Shown here: positions 18,722 through 28,643 of the stretch, in pieces
Numbering within the stretch: the first letter of the stretch is position 1
Layout of the letters: every line of letters starts with the position of its first letter
From: Thiocystis violacea
GTDB taxonomy: Bacteria; Pseudomonadota; Gammaproteobacteria; Chromatiales; Chromatiaceae
Reading direction: 5' to 3'
Length of the DNA: 64,000 nucleotides
Assembly: GCF_016583575.1 (NCBI RefSeq)
Contig: NZ_NRRG01000015.1
Span: forward strand, 1-64,000
Notes under the pieces: model-generated
What the model was told of the DNA's origin: nothing
What the model saw: only the letters and a program-made list of their open reading frames with translations
Database searches by the model: none
Program-made: the position numbers and the translations under genes

Positions 18722-19021
18722 TCCGCCCGGCACGGGCGCCCTGGGGTCCGATATCCGGAAAATCCCGCCGATCGCTCGGGGGAGACGAGGAAAGCACACG
18801 GAGAAGCCTTGTTGCTCGCCGTGATCCTTGTCTCCCCGAGCGTCCGTCTCGACCCTCGTTCAACATAGAAAGAGCCGTCAGCCGCCAGCGACCCGCCTCC
18901 AGCCGTTGTATGGCCGGGGTTTTCGCTTCTTGCGGGTTTCACCCAATGAGCCTCGGCCGGTCTCGGTCAATGGCCAAGTGGCTGATTTCCAATAGCTGAA
19001 GGCTGACAGCTCTTTTCAGGT
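18722..19021. other. Intergenic region with inverted repeat and short heptamer-like repeat
   Basis: No gene is seen. CGCTCGGGGGAGAC near 18773 and GTCTCCCCGAGCG at about 18829-18841 form an imperfect long-looped inverted repeat. It may be a transcription stop between the convergent fliL-like gene and the che operon. AGCTGAAGGCTGACAGCT at 18994-19011 is a degenerate 7-bp-period repeat related to those at 31453, 41919 and 59842. Confidence 0.45.
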
Positions 19022-21547
19022 TCAATCGCGCGCTGGAGCACCCGTGAAGAGCGTCGCCTCGATGTGAATCTCCAGCGCCGCGATGTCGTCGGGCTGCTCG
19101 ACATCCCCGCAATGCGCGTTCAGGGCGCTCTCCAAGTCCGGCAGGAGAGGCCGATCCCGGCTCCATCGATTCAGAAGCGTCTTCAATCTGGCTTCCCCGA
19201 AGCGAATCCCGCGACGGTCACTGGCCGCCGCTAAACCGTCCGTGAACAGCAGGAGGGCGTCACCCAATTCAATGTCGAGTCGCCGGGATTTGTCTTCCAC
19301 GGGCAAGGTCGGCAGCACGCCCAGCGGCAAGGCATGCGAGACAAGCTCGATCAGACCCCGGCGGGTACGCACCCAGACGCTTGGCATCCCGCCATTCCAC
19401 CAGCGCAGTACGCGGCCATCGCGCGAGATCGTCACCAGACAGGCCGACATGAAACGTTCGGTGGGCAGCAGCAGATGGAGCTTGCGATTGATCTCGGCCA
19501 GCACGGCATTATCCGCGACCCCCTTGAGGGTCATGGCGTGAAAGGCCTCGGCGACCGGCAGCGCGCCGATGGTCGCGCCCAGGCCATGCCCGGTGATATC
19601 CGCCATGAGGACACGCAATCCACCGTCGGGTAGATACTGCGTCAGCACCAGGTCGCCGTTGAAGGTGGCGGTCGGGCGCTGGATGAGTCCGAGCCGCTCG
19701 ATCGCGACGTTGCGGTTCTTGATGGCGCGACTGAACACCCGCTCGGCCAGCAGTTGTTCCTGTTGCCGACGCTCCAGCAACTCGATCAGCACCAGATTGG
19801 CCGCGGCGTCGCGGCGGCGCAGATCGCGCGCCCGCTCCATGGAACGGATGCGCGCCTTCAGCAAGGCGACATTGAACGGCTTGGTGAGAAAATCGTCCCC
19901 GCCGGCGCGGATGCATTCCATCATGGTCTCCTCGCTCCGCAAGGCGCTGAGGAAGATGACCGGGACGAAATCCTCGCCCAACCGGGTCTTGATGGCGCGC
20001 GTCGCCTCGATGCCGTTCATGCGGGGCATCACCACGTCCATGAAGATCATGTCGGGCCGCGTGGATTCGAGACAGGCGATCGCCTCCTCGCCATCGTTCG
20101 CCGTGAGCGTGACGAACCCTTCCTGTCGCAGCATGTAACTCAAAAGCTGCCGATTGATGGCCGAGTCGTCCACGATCAAGGCCGTGCCTCGGGCGCTCGG
20201 CTCGGCCTGGGAGGGGGAGACGAGCGGGCTGGAGAATCCGGCGGACACCGGCGTCTCGTCGCAGGCGTGCGGGGCCGTCCAGCCGCCCTTGGCCGCCATG
20301 CCCGAAGCCAACCCGGAAGCGGCGATCAGATCGGGGCCGAAGGGAATTTCCAACACGGCGATATCGTCGGCCTGCTCGGTATCGGCGCAGTGGACATCGA
20401 GTTGCTCGAAGAGCCGACTCAGCAGGCTGCCGCCGTATTCCCAGTCGCCGAGGAGCGTCTCGAACCCGTAATTCCAGAACATGCGGCCCTGGCTGTCTTC
20501 CGCTTCCAGCAGTCCGTCGGTCATGAGCAGCAGACGATCGCCCGCTTGCACGCGGATGCGGATCGGGGCCTCCAGGACCGGCAACTCGGGCAGGATTCCC
20601 AGTGGCAGCGCGTGGGCCGTGAGTTCGCGCAATCCCTGCGCGGTTCTCAGCCAGCCACTCGGCATGCCGCCGTTCCACCACAGCAGCTCCTCGCCATGCA
20701 CCGGGATGGTCACCAGACAGGCCGCCATGAAGCGGTCGGCCGGGAGTAACTGATAGAGCTTGCGGTTGATCTCCTCCAGGAGGATATCGTCGCCAACCCC
20801 CTTGAGGGTCATGGCATGAAAGGCGTCCGCGATCGGCAACGCCCCCACCGCCGCCGCCAGGCCATGGCCGGTGAAGTCGGCGAGCAGAACCCTTAGCCCA
20901 CCGTCCGGAAGATGCTGGGTGAGAACCAGATCCCCACTGAAAACGGCGGCCGGACGCTGAACCAGTCCGATCCGATCCATGAGGACATTACGGTTCTTGA
21001 CCGCGCGGCCGAGAACCCGCTCCGCCAGGGCTTCTTCCTCGCGCTCCCAGTCCAACAACTCCGAAAGCGCGCGCTTGCGATCCACCATCGCGCTCCGGAG
21101 TCCGCGCAAGCGCTCCAGGACCAGGAGTCGGGATTTGAGACGCGAGGGCTCGATCGGCTCGGCGAGAAAGTCGTCGCCACCCGCCTCGACGCACTTGAGC
21201 AGCATGTCCTCGTCGAGCCGCTGGGTCATGAAGACCACCGGGGTTTCCTCGTCCCCGCAATCCCGCTTGAGGACTCGAACCGCCTCGAAACCCTTGAGTC
21301 CCGTCAAGCCAAGCTCGATGAAGATGATCGCGGGACGGGTGTTGCGACAATGTCCGACGGCCGCCTCGCCATCGGCGACCGCCAGGGTCCGGTAACCCTC
21401 GCGGCGCAGCAGACGGCCCAGGACATTGGCTTGATCCGGATCCGCTCCGACGATCAGCGCCAATCCCATGGCGAACGGCCGCCGATCTCTGGCGAAGTCA
21501 AAATTCCCCGAGATGGAACCGTCCAGTACAGGACGCATGGCGGCCAT
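19022..21547 (-). CDS. Tandem (REC-PP2C)x2 SpoIIE-type phosphatase, last gene of che operon
   Basis: The 841-residue protein consists of two similar halves, each a receiver domain, a helical linker and a SpoIIE/RsbU-type PP2C phosphatase. Both PP2C domains keep their acidic metal-binding motifs (DFTGHGL and DITGHGL; TDGL; ADDIA). The second receiver is intact (D504 in FMDVVMP, K556 in TKPF). The first is degenerate: Glu78 replaces the phospho-Asp (FIELGL) and Glu130 replaces the conserved Lys. It should dephosphorylate the STAS protein encoded 8 bases upstream, under che or other kinase input. No partner-switch kinase is encoded nearby. Confidence 0.9.
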   Translation of the reverse strand: MAAMRPVLDGSISGNFDFARDRRPFAMGLALIVGADPDQANVLGRLLRREGYRTLAVADGEAAVGHCRNTRPAIIFIELGLTGLKGFEAVRVLKRDCGDEETPVVFMTQRLDEDMLLKCVEAGGDDFLAEPIEPSRLKSRLLVLERLRGLRSAMVDRKRALSELLDWEREEEALAERVLGRAVKNRNVLMDRIGLVQRPAAVFSGDLVLTQHLPDGGLRVLLADFTGHGLAAAVGALPIADAFHAMTLKGVGDDILLEEINRKLYQLLPADRFMAACLVTIPVHGEELLWWNGGMPSGWLRTAQGLRELTAHALPLGILPELPVLEAPIRIRVQAGDRLLLMTDGLLEAEDSQGRMFWNYGFETLLGDWEYGGSLLSRLFEQLDVHCADTEQADDIAVLEIPFGPDLIAASGLASGMAAKGGWTAPHACDETPVSAGFSSPLVSPSQAEPSARGTALIVDDSAINRQLLSYMLRQEGFVTLTANDGEEAIACLESTRPDMIFMDVVMPRMNGIEATRAIKTRLGEDFVPVIFLSALRSEETMMECIRAGGDDFLTKPFNVALLKARIRSMERARDLRRRDAAANLVLIELLERRQQEQLLAERVFSRAIKNRNVAIERLGLIQRPTATFNGDLVLTQYLPDGGLRVLMADITGHGLGATIGALPVAEAFHAMTLKGVADNAVLAEINRKLHLLLPTERFMSACLVTISRDGRVLRWWNGGMPSVWVRTRRGLIELVSHALPLGVLPTLPVEDKSRRLDIELGDALLLFTDGLAAASDRRGIRFGEARLKTLLNRWSRDRPLLPDLESALNAHCGDVEQPDDIAALEIHIEATLFTGAPARD

Positions 21548-21555
21548 GGCCCGGC

Positions 21556-21861
21556 TCAGTCAAAGCTGAAGAGCTTGTCGAAATTGGCGATCCGGAGAAC
21601 CCGTCGCACGTCCTCGCCGCTGCCCTTGATACGCACGCGCGTGGGATCGCTGCCGACGAACTCGCGCAGCAGCAGCAGCATCCCCAGGGCCGAGCTGTCG
21701 AGATAGGAGGCCGCCGAAAGGTCCACGACGAATTTCATGCTCTTGGAGTCGATGCCCTTGTAGGCATCCCTGAAGGCCTTGTGCTGCGCGAAATCGAAGC
21801 GCCCCTCGATGGCGATGGTCACCACCCCTTTCTCTTTATCGATACTCGATGTGACACTCAC
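21556..21861 (-). CDS. STAS-domain anti-sigma factor antagonist-like protein
   Basis: The 101-residue single STAS domain has GRFDFAQHKAFRDAY and the conserved loop AASYLDSSALGMLLLLRE, whose Ser is the usual phosphorylation site. The GTG at 21859-21861 is chosen because it lies 1 base after the cheB stop and follows an AGAGG. The longer reading from an ATG at 21972 would run through the cheB 3' end with a non-STAS sequence. It is the likely substrate of the adjacent PP2C protein in a partner-switch module. Confidence 0.88.
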   Translation of the reverse strand: MSVTSSIDKEKGVVTIAIEGRFDFAQHKAFRDAYKGIDSKSMKFVVDLSAASYLDSSALGMLLLLREFVGSDPTRVRIKGSGEDVRRVLRIANFDKLFSFD

Positions 21862-21862
21862 G

Positions 21863-22957
21863 TCATGAACCTCTGTTAGTTGGTTTTTCCCTGGCGTTTC
21901 CCTTTCCGGACAGGCCCTTGAGCAACGCGGCGGCAATCTCCGACAAGGGAAGCACCTCGTCGGCGCCGCCACGCTTCACCGCCTCGCCCGGCATTCCCCA
22001 GACCACGCTGGTCGCCTCGTTCTGGGCGATCGTATGCACCCCCAGATCGCGCAGCTCCTTGAGACCCTGGGCGCCATCGGCGCCCATGCCGGTCAGGATG
22101 GCGGCGCAGGCGTTGGTCCCGGCCGCCTTGGCGACCGAGCGGAAAAGAACATCGACACTGGGACGGTGCCGGTTGACGTGTTCGGCCTGCGTCAGGCGAC
22201 AGACATAGCGGGCGCCATCGCGGGCCAGAAGGAGATGGTAGTCACCGGGGGCGATATAGGCATGCCCCGGCAGTACGCGATCACCGTCGGCGGCCTCCTT
22301 GACGACCAATCCGGTCTGTCGATTCATCCGCTCGGCGAAGGCGGCGCTGAAACCGGGCGGTATGTGCTGCGCGATGACCACGCCGGGCGTATCCGGCGGC
22401 AAGCGCGTCAGAACCTCCTTGATCGCCTCGGTTCCGCCGGTGGAGGCACCGATCGCCAGAACCCGGTCCGTGGTACGGAAGGATTGGATCGAACGCTGGG
22501 GAACCACCGCGTCCAGGGACAAGCTGGCGGTCGACGGCGGGGCCGTCGGCCATGGCCTGACCTTGACCGAGGCCGCCACGCGGATCTTGTCCACCAGTTC
22601 ATCGGCGTACTCACCGAGGCTGTTGAGCAGATCCCGGTCGGGCTTGCGGACGAAATCCACGGCGCCCAGCTCCAGGGCATGCAGCGTCACCTCGGCTCCG
22701 CGCTCGGTCAGGGACGAGACCATGACGACCGGCATGGGCCGCAGCCGCATGAGATTGCGCAAAAAGGTGAGGCCATCCATGCGCGGCATCTCGACATCCA
22801 GGGTCAGCACATCCGGATTGAGCTCCTTGATTTTTTCACGCGCCACGAAGGGATCCTGCGCCGTCCCCACCACCTCGATCCCCGGCGCTTCGCCCAGGAT
22901 CTCGGTCAGCAGTTTACGCACCAGGGCCGAGTCATCGACGATCAGGACACGAATCAT
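21863..22957 (-). CDS. cheB: Chemotaxis protein-glutamate methylesterase CheB
   Basis: The 364-residue protein has an N-terminal receiver ([24 protein letters not shown] with the phospho-Asp; VRKPDRD). The C-terminal methylesterase has the Ser-His-Asp triad in GASTGG, AQHIPP and GMGADG. It demethylates and deamidates chemoreceptors in response to CheA, giving adaptation. It lies 17 bases after the MCP-like gene, and its stop is 1 base from the STAS start, so the whole block should be co-transcribed. Confidence 0.97.
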   Translation of the reverse strand: MIRVLIVDDSALVRKLLTEILGEAPGIEVVGTAQDPFVAREKIKELNPDVLTLDVEMPRMDGLTFLRNLMRLRPMPVVMVSSLTERGAEVTLHALELGAVDFVRKPDRDLLNSLGEYADELVDKIRVAASVKVRPWPTAPPSTASLSLDAVVPQRSIQSFRTTDRVLAIGASTGGTEAIKEVLTRLPPDTPGVVIAQHIPPGFSAAFAERMNRQTGLVVKEAADGDRVLPGHAYIAPGDYHLLLARDGARYVCRLTQAEHVNRHRPSVDVLFRSVAKAAGTNACAAILTGMGADGAQGLKELRDLGVHTIAQNEATSVVWGMPGEAVKRGGADEVLPLSEIAAALLKGLSGKGNAREKPTNRGS

Positions 22958-22974
22958 GGTTTGACCTCGGAACC

Positions 22975-24183
22975 TCAGAACAGCTCGATGTCGCCTTCGT
23001 CCATGGATTTCTGACTCACCGGACGATGAGCCGCCGCGATCAGTTGCGCGTGCAGCACCTCCAACCGTCCCTTGGCCTCCTCGATGTCCTGGGGCGAGCG
23101 CGACTTGCCGAGCGGAATATGGCGCAGCTCGGCGACGAAGCGATCCATGAAATCGATCCGCATCCCCGCCTGCCCCAGCACCTGACGGGTGATGTCCTCG
23201 AACTGGAGCAGCCGCACCGCCGCGCCGACGTTCTCGCGCACCCGCCCGACGACGAAGGTCAGTTCGTGCAGCCCGGCCGCCATCACGCTGTTGAGTCCCT
23301 GCACCTGATCGATCATCTCATCCATGGCGCCCTTGGCGGTGATGGAGGCGTTCAGATCCTGGGAGGCCATGTGCCCGACGATCTCGCGGGTCTCGGCAAA
23401 GACCAATTGCGCCTGTTCGACCTGGTTGCGAATCTCGTCATTGAATTCGGTGGCGTCCTGCGAGAGCTTGCGAACCTCCTGGGCCACCACCGCGAAACCT
23501 CGGCCCGCCTCCCCGGCGCGCGCCGCCTCGATCGCCGCGTTGAGCGCGAGCAGATTGGTTTGGCGCGCGATCCGCTTGGCGCCGTCGAGCCGGTCGAAGA
23601 TATCGTTCATCTGCGACGAGAGGTCATCGATCTGATGCGCGACCCGCACGCTGTTCTTGCCCATGTCGATCAGACGCTCCACGTTCTCCGCCAGCAGCTG
23701 GCTGTTGGCATCGAGGAAGGCGTTGATATCGATGAGTTCGCTCTTGTTCTCATGGATGTGGCCATCCTCCTTGGAGACCAGGCGCAGCACCAACTGCTGT
23801 TGCGCCGTGGATTCGTCCGAGAGCCCCTGGAAACTCGCCTGCAGGTCACCGGCGGCATGCCCGACCAGATCGGAAGCCTGCTGGACCAGCTCCCTCAGCT
23901 CCAGCATCTGAGGACCGATCAGACGATCGGTTTCGACCACCAGATCCCACAATTCGCGTTCGGCCTGACGTGTCGGCATCCCCACCGTGAGATCGTGTCC
24001 CCCATCCGTCGCGGGCACCGGCCTGTCCGTCGCCGAGCGCAAGAGGAGCCACAGGGGCCAGATCGCCACCAGCAGCAGAACGCCCACCCAGCCCGGCAAC
24101 AGATCAGGTGCCAGAGTGGATTGCAGCAGGGGTGCCAGGCCGACCAGGAGCGGCGGCCAGTGCGGCTTCAACGTATCCAACAT
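22975..24183 (-). CDS. MCP-like membrane protein with possible CheZ-type phosphatase motif
   Basis: The 402-residue protein begins with one or two hydrophobic segments (about residues 8-45) and has no periplasmic sensor domain. A coiled-coil MCP-like hairpin contains [23 protein letters not shown]. Near the end, [14 protein letters not shown] places D330 and Q334 four residues apart around a Thr, like the CheZ catalytic DLTGQ. The C-terminus is DEGDIELF. It may be an atypical receptor or a CheY-P phosphatase; no cheZ, cheC or cheX is present. The start at 24183 is chosen over the upstream ATG at 24294, which would overlap cheD. Confidence 0.8.
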   Translation of the reverse strand: MLDTLKPHWPPLLVGLAPLLQSTLAPDLLPGWVGVLLLVAIWPLWLLLRSATDRPVPATDGGHDLTVGMPTRQAERELWDLVVETDRLIGPQMLELRELVQQASDLVGHAAGDLQASFQGLSDESTAQQQLVLRLVSKEDGHIHENKSELIDINAFLDANSQLLAENVERLIDMGKNSVRVAHQIDDLSSQMNDIFDRLDGAKRIARQTNLLALNAAIEAARAGEAGRGFAVVAQEVRKLSQDATEFNDEIRNQVEQAQLVFAETREIVGHMASQDLNASITAKGAMDEMIDQVQGLNSVMAAGLHELTFVVGRVRENVGAAVRLLQFEDITRQVLGQAGMRIDFMDRFVAELRHIPLGKSRSPQDIEEAKGRLEVLHAQLIAAAHRPVSQKSMDEGDIELF

Positions 24184-24241
24184 CTCGATTGACTCCCGAA
24201 ATCCATCCCTTATCGAACCATCGCGAACCCGGCGCGCACGC

Positions 24242-24853
24242 TCAGGTAAAGAGTTCCACGTCGCCCTCGACCTTCGCCCGGCGAAGCGTCTCACTGTAAC
24301 TGAGCTCGCGTTCGATGATGGTGTCGTTGTGCATGCTGCGTAGCTTCTTGACCAGCACCCGGCCGGTCGTCGGGAAGAAATAGACCTTGCGTGGATGATT
24401 GCCGAGCAGATCCCTGGCGACCACCGGAATTCCTTCCGTGGCGAGATAATCGATCACAAATCGGGAGTTACGCTCGCCCACGACGTGATTCTTGAAGCCC
24501 GGCAGGACATTGCCCCCGCCGAAGACCTTGGCCTCCAGGTTGGAGCGGCGCGCGCCCAGCTTGAGCAACTGGTTGATGAGGATTTCCATCGCGTAGTCGC
24601 CATAGCGCATGGAACGACCGAAGCGGTCGTTCTCGTCGCGCTTGTCGTCGGGCAGCATGAAGTGATTGATTCCACCAATCCCCCTGACCCGATCGCGCAC
24701 GCAGGCGCCGACACAGGATCCCAATACCGTCACCATCAGGATCTCGCGTGTCGAGACATAGTACTCGCCCGGCAATATCTTGACCGCATCCGTCTCGAAG
24801 TGGCGGTCGTAATAGAGGTTGGGCGCCAGGACTTCCTCGTATCCATGGTCCAT
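24242..24853 (-). CDS. cheD: Chemoreceptor glutamine deamidase CheD
   Basis: The 203-residue protein has the CheD catalytic Cys in [10 protein letters not shown], the His in GGINHFMLP and the FGGGNVLPG segment. CheD deamidates receptor glutamines and, in some bacteria, binds CheC. Its C-terminus, EGDVELFT, resembles the EGDIELF end of the MCP-like protein encoded next. It starts 12 bases after cheR and is 58 bases from the MCP-like gene. Confidence 0.96.
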   Translation of the reverse strand: MDHGYEEVLAPNLYYDRHFETDAVKILPGEYYVSTREILMVTVLGSCVGACVRDRVRGIGGINHFMLPDDKRDENDRFGRSMRYGDYAMEILINQLLKLGARRSNLEAKVFGGGNVLPGFKNHVVGERNSRFVIDYLATEGIPVVARDLLGNHPRKVYFFPTTGRVLVKKLRSMHNDTIIERELSYSETLRRAKVEGDVELFT

Positions 24854-24865
24854 CTCGGTTGCATC

Positions 24866-25714
24866 TCACTTGGTGGGCAATGGGGCGTAGACAGTCTTGC
24901 CCCGTAAACGGAACAGATCCGCGACATGCGTCAAACTTTCGGAGTGCCCCACGAAGAGCAGACCGTCGGCACGCAGCAATGGATGGAACCGCGACAGAAT
25001 CTTGGACTGCGTTTTCTTATCGAAATAAATCATTACATTACGACAGAAAATGGCGTCAAACTGACCCTTCATGGGCCATTGGTCGTCGAGCAGATTCAGG
25101 GGATGGAAATTGACCAGCGCGCGGACCTCGGGGCGCACCCGCGCCAGACCCTCCTGATCGCCCCGGCCGCGCTGGAAAAAACGCTTGAGCGTTTCTTCCG
25201 GCATCTTCTCCACCCGGTCCATCTGGTAAACCCCCTTGGCAGCATGGCGTACCACATTGGTGTCGAGATCGGTCGCCAGGATCTTGACCGGCGGCGTCCA
25301 GGAGCCGAAGGCGTCGATCAGGGCCATCGCCATCGAATAGGGCTCCTCGCCGGTCGAACAGGCGGAGGACCAGAGCATAATCGGACTGTGTCCATTGCGC
25401 TTGGCCTCCAAGGCGTGCTCCGCGAGCACCGGAAAATGATGGGCCTCCCGGAAGAAGGAGGTCAGATTGGTGGTCAGCGAATTGGTGAAGTGTGGCCACT
25501 CCTCCGGATTCGCCGCCAGGAACTCCAGATAACCCTCGAAGGAGTTGAGTCCGTTCGCGCGCAGACGGCGGGCGATGCGGCTATACACCATGTCGACCTT
25601 ACCGGCGCTGAGCGAGATCCCGGCGTGCTCGTAGATGAGCCCGCGGATCTTCTCGAAGTCCCGATCGGTGAAGCTGAATTCGCGTTCGCGCGACACGGCT
25701 AGAACTCCGTCCAT
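24866..25714 (-). CDS. cheR: Chemotaxis protein methyltransferase CheR
   Basis: The 282-residue protein has an N-terminal helical domain ([26 protein letters not shown]) and the SAM-binding domain with [22 protein letters not shown] and [10 protein letters not shown]. It methylates glutamates of chemoreceptors. Its ATG at 25712-25714 lies inside the last codons of the upstream MCP gene, which ends in the CheR-docking peptide EWTEF, with GGAG 10 bases before the ATG. The 16-base overlap implies tight coupling of receptor and methyltransferase. Confidence 0.97.
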   Translation of the reverse strand: MDGVLAVSREREFSFTDRDFEKIRGLIYEHAGISLSAGKVDMVYSRIARRLRANGLNSFEGYLEFLAANPEEWPHFTNSLTTNLTSFFREAHHFPVLAEHALEAKRNGHSPIMLWSSACSTGEEPYSMAMALIDAFGSWTPPVKILATDLDTNVVRHAAKGVYQMDRVEKMPEETLKRFFQRGRGDQEGLARVRPEVRALVNFHPLNLLDDQWPMKGQFDAIFCRNVMIYFDKKTQSKILSRFHPLLRADGLLFVGHSESLTHVADLFRLRGKTVYAPLPTK

Positions 25715-27927
25715 TCATCGCTCTCCGCCTCGGTGGCGATCCGCGTCCGGCGCTCGGGTCGTTTCCCAGGCACTGGATCCAGTTGAAAAGACGAGCCGCT
25801 CGACGGTGGCCGGGAGCGCACGGCGACCGCGTGACCGGACTTGAAGACGGCAACGACCTCGGACAGCGCGCGCGCCTGATCCTGCATGGCCTCGGCCGCC
25901 GCCGCGGCCTCTTCCACCAGGGCGGCATTCTGCTGGGTGACGTCGTCCATCTGGACGATCGCCTGATTGATCTGCTCGATCCCGGAGAACTGCTCGGCCG
26001 AGGCGGCGGAAATCTCGGCCACGATGTCGGTGACACGCTTGATCGAGGCGACGACCTCGGTCATGCGCACCCCGGCCTCGTTCACCTGGATGGTGCCGGC
26101 ATCGACCTTGTCGACACTGTCGCCGATCAGGATCTTGATCTCCTTGGCGGCATCGGCCGAGCGCTGGGCCAGACTCCTGACCTCCGAGGCGACCACGGCG
26201 AAGCCGCGTCCCTGTTCACCGGCCCGCGCCGCCTCGACCGCCGCGTTCAGGGCCAGAATGTTGGTCTGGAAGGCGATGCCATCAATGACGCTGATGATAT
26301 CGGCGATCTTGCGGCTCGATTGGGTGATCGCCGCCATGGTCGCCACGGAGGCCTCCACCACGAGCCCGGCCTGAACCGCCACCTCGGAGGCCGAACGGGC
26401 GAGCTGATCGGCCTGACGGGCGTTGTCGTCGTTCTGCTTGACGGTGCTGGTCAATTCTTCCATCGAACTGGCGGTCTCTTCCAGCGAGCTGGCCTGTTCC
26501 TCGGTGCGCTGACTCAAATCCTGATTGCCGGTCGCGATCTCGCCGGAGGCGGTATTGATGGTTTCGACCGCTTCCTTGATGCGGAACACCAGTTCCTTGA
26601 GGTTGCCGACCGTGGTGTTGATCCCGAGCGTGGTCTCGCCGAAGAGTCCCGGATAGTCCTTGGCGATGGACTGGGTCAGATCGCCCTCGGCGAGCGCCTG
26701 GGCCACCCGCATCACATCCTTGAGGCCCACCGCGGTGGTCTCGGACAGTTGGTTGAGCAGTTCGGCGATCTCCCTGGCGAAGCCCTGCTTGCCGGATAGC
26801 TCGATGCTGACGCTGAAATCGCCCCGGTTGGCGGCATCCACGAGTTGGCGGATCTCGCTCACCACCAGAGTCAAGGCGGTCACGGTGCCGTTGACGCCCG
26901 TCTTCATCTCGCCGAAGCGACCCGGATAATCGCGGGTGATGGTGCGTGACAGATCGCCGACAGCCAGGGCGTTGGCCACCAGGGTTACGTCCAAGAGTCC
27001 TACGTCGGTGGTTTCGACCAGGCGATTCAAACCCTCGCTGAGTTCCTTCCCGAATCCGCGCTTGTCCGCGAGATCCAGCCGCCGACTGAAATCGCCCTGC
27101 GTCCCGGCCTGGACGATCGCCGCGATCTCCCCGAGCAGCCGCCGCAGTCCCTCCTGCATCTGTTTGAGCGAGGCCAGCAGACTGCCGCTATCGTCCTTGG
27201 CCAGTTGGATGTCCTCGCTCAAATCGCCATCGGCGATTCTTTTCAAACTCGCCGCCGCCGCCTGGGGTTCGCCGCCCAGTTGCCTGACGATGCTGCGCGA
27301 CACCAGAAAGGCGATGACGACCGCGACGGCCAGAACCAGCAGTGATATCAGACCATAGTTCAGAGCCGCCTTGCGGACGGCCACATCCACGTCATCGATA
27401 TAGACGCCCGTGCCGACGACCCACTCCCATTCGGGAATGCCAACCACGTAAGCGAGCTTCGGCAGGGGTTCGGTTTGGCCGGCACGCGGAAAGACATAGT
27501 CAATGTAGCCATCTCCCGCCCGGCCCTTTTCGATAATGGCATCCCACAATTTGAACCCGTTGGCGTCGGTCTTACCCAGGAATACCTGGCCCTCGATCCT
27601 GGGGTCGGCCGTCACCAGGGTTCGGCCATCGAAGTCATAGGCAAAGAGATAGTCATCATCGCCGAAGCGCAGAGCGCGCAAAGCCCCCCTGGCCTGCCCT
27701 TGCGCCGCTTCGCGCGAGAGCGTCCCTTCGACCTCGAGTTTCCGATAGTGCGCGACCACCCCGCTGGAAAGTTCCACCAAATGCTTGATCCTCTGGCCAT
27801 GAGCGGCCAGGGCATCGCTCTTGATGGCGACCAGGGTATAGACAGCGATCACCACCAAACCGATCAGAACCGCCGCGCCCGCGGTCATGAGTCTCGCGCT
27901 CACGGACATCCTTTCAAAGGAAATCAT
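25699..27927 (-). CDS. Methyl-accepting chemotaxis protein with single Cache sensor
   Basis: The 742-residue receptor has TM1 (about 11-30) and a periplasmic single-Cache (sCache_2-like) domain with [15 protein letters not shown] and [17 protein letters not shown]2 (about 190-212) and three HAMP-like repeats (GDLSE, GDLSR, GDLTQ) follow, then the signalling hairpin with [16 protein letters not shown]. It ends EWTEF, the CheR/CheB tether. Cache domains of this type often bind small carboxylates; the ligand here is unknown. The ATG at 27927 has AGAGG upstream; the frame extends 5' without support. Confidence 0.94.
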   Translation of the reverse strand: MISFERMSVSARLMTAGAAVLIGLVVIAVYTLVAIKSDALAAHGQRIKHLVELSSGVVAHYRKLEVEGTLSREAAQGQARGALRALRFGDDDYLFAYDFDGRTLVTADPRIEGQVFLGKTDANGFKLWDAIIEKGRAGDGYIDYVFPRAGQTEPLPKLAYVVGIPEWEWVVGTGVYIDDVDVAVRKAALNYGLISLLVLAVAVVIAFLVSRSIVRQLGGEPQAAAASLKRIADGDLSEDIQLAKDDSGSLLASLKQMQEGLRRLLGEIAAIVQAGTQGDFSRRLDLADKRGFGKELSEGLNRLVETTDVGLLDVTLVANALAVGDLSRTITRDYPGRFGEMKTGVNGTVTALTLVVSEIRQLVDAANRGDFSVSIELSGKQGFAREIAELLNQLSETTAVGLKDVMRVAQALAEGDLTQSIAKDYPGLFGETTLGINTTVGNLKELVFRIKEAVETINTASGEIATGNQDLSQRTEEQASSLEETASSMEELTSTVKQNDDNARQADQLARSASEVAVQAGLVVEASVATMAAITQSSRKIADIISVIDGIAFQTNILALNAAVEAARAGEQGRGFAVVASEVRSLAQRSADAAKEIKILIGDSVDKVDAGTIQVNEAGVRMTEVVASIKRVTDIVAEISAASAEQFSGIEQINQAIVQMDDVTQQNAALVEEAAAAAEAMQDQARALSEVVAVFKSGHAVAVRSRPPSSGSSFQLDPVPGKRPERRTRIATEAESDEWTEF

Positions 27928-28139
27928 GTCTAACCTCTCAATAAAATTCGAACAACCGACCTCTGTCCTGATTCGCGGACAGTTGCCGGAGCCGGAATTC
28001 GCCATCGGCGCCGAGGCAAGCCAAGCCACCCTGGAACCGAGGGGCAGCGGCGAAAGGCCATGATTTCAGGAAACCGCTTATATAAAACACGGGCCGCCAC
28101 GACGGCGCGAACAGGGCTTGGAACCTTGACGCCGGGGCA

Positions 28140-28643
28140 TCAGGCCACCGCCTCGTGAACCTGCTCGACCAAACCCATTTCCTGACTGGTCATGAGTCGC
28201 GCGATGTCCACCATGATGATCATGCGGTCGTCGAGCGTGGCCAGGCCATCGATGTAGGCGGTATCGAGCAGGGCGCCGAATTCCGGGGCTGGCCGGATCC
28301 GATCGCCAGCGAGCGCGATGACATCGGAGACGCCATCGACGACCAGACCCACGATGCGCGAATCGATATTGAGGATGATGACCACCGTGAATTCGTTGTA
28401 CTCGACCTGCCCCAGATTGAACTTCAGGCGCATGTCGATGATCGGCACGATCACGCCGCGCATGTTGATCACGCCCTTGATGAAGGCCGGCGAATTGGCG
28501 ATCTTGGTCACGGCGTCATAGCCGCGGATCTCCTGGACCTTGAGGATATCGATACCGTATTCCTCGTCGCCCAGGGTGAAGGTCAGATATTCACGCGCGC
28601 CGTCGGTCGCGACCGCGCTCCCGTCCTTGCGTTCGTCATTCAT
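28140..28643 (-). CDS. cheW: Chemotaxis coupling protein CheW
   Basis: The 167-residue protein has the CheW fold: [21 protein letters not shown], then [23 protein letters not shown]-type strands and a VDGVSDV segment. It couples CheA to receptors in the signalling array. The ATG at 28641-28643 overlaps the cheA end by 8 bases; the longer open frame upstream would overlap cheA more deeply. About 212 bases separate its end from the next MCP start, the largest gap in the operon. Confidence 0.96.
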   Translation of the reverse strand: MNDERKDGSAVATDGAREYLTFTLGDEEYGIDILKVQEIRGYDAVTKIANSPAFIKGVINMRGVIVPIIDMRLKFNLGQVEYNEFTVVIILNIDSRIVGLVVDGVSDVIALAGDRIRPAPEFGALLDTAYIDGLATLDDRMIIMVDIARLMTSQEMGLVEQVHEAVA

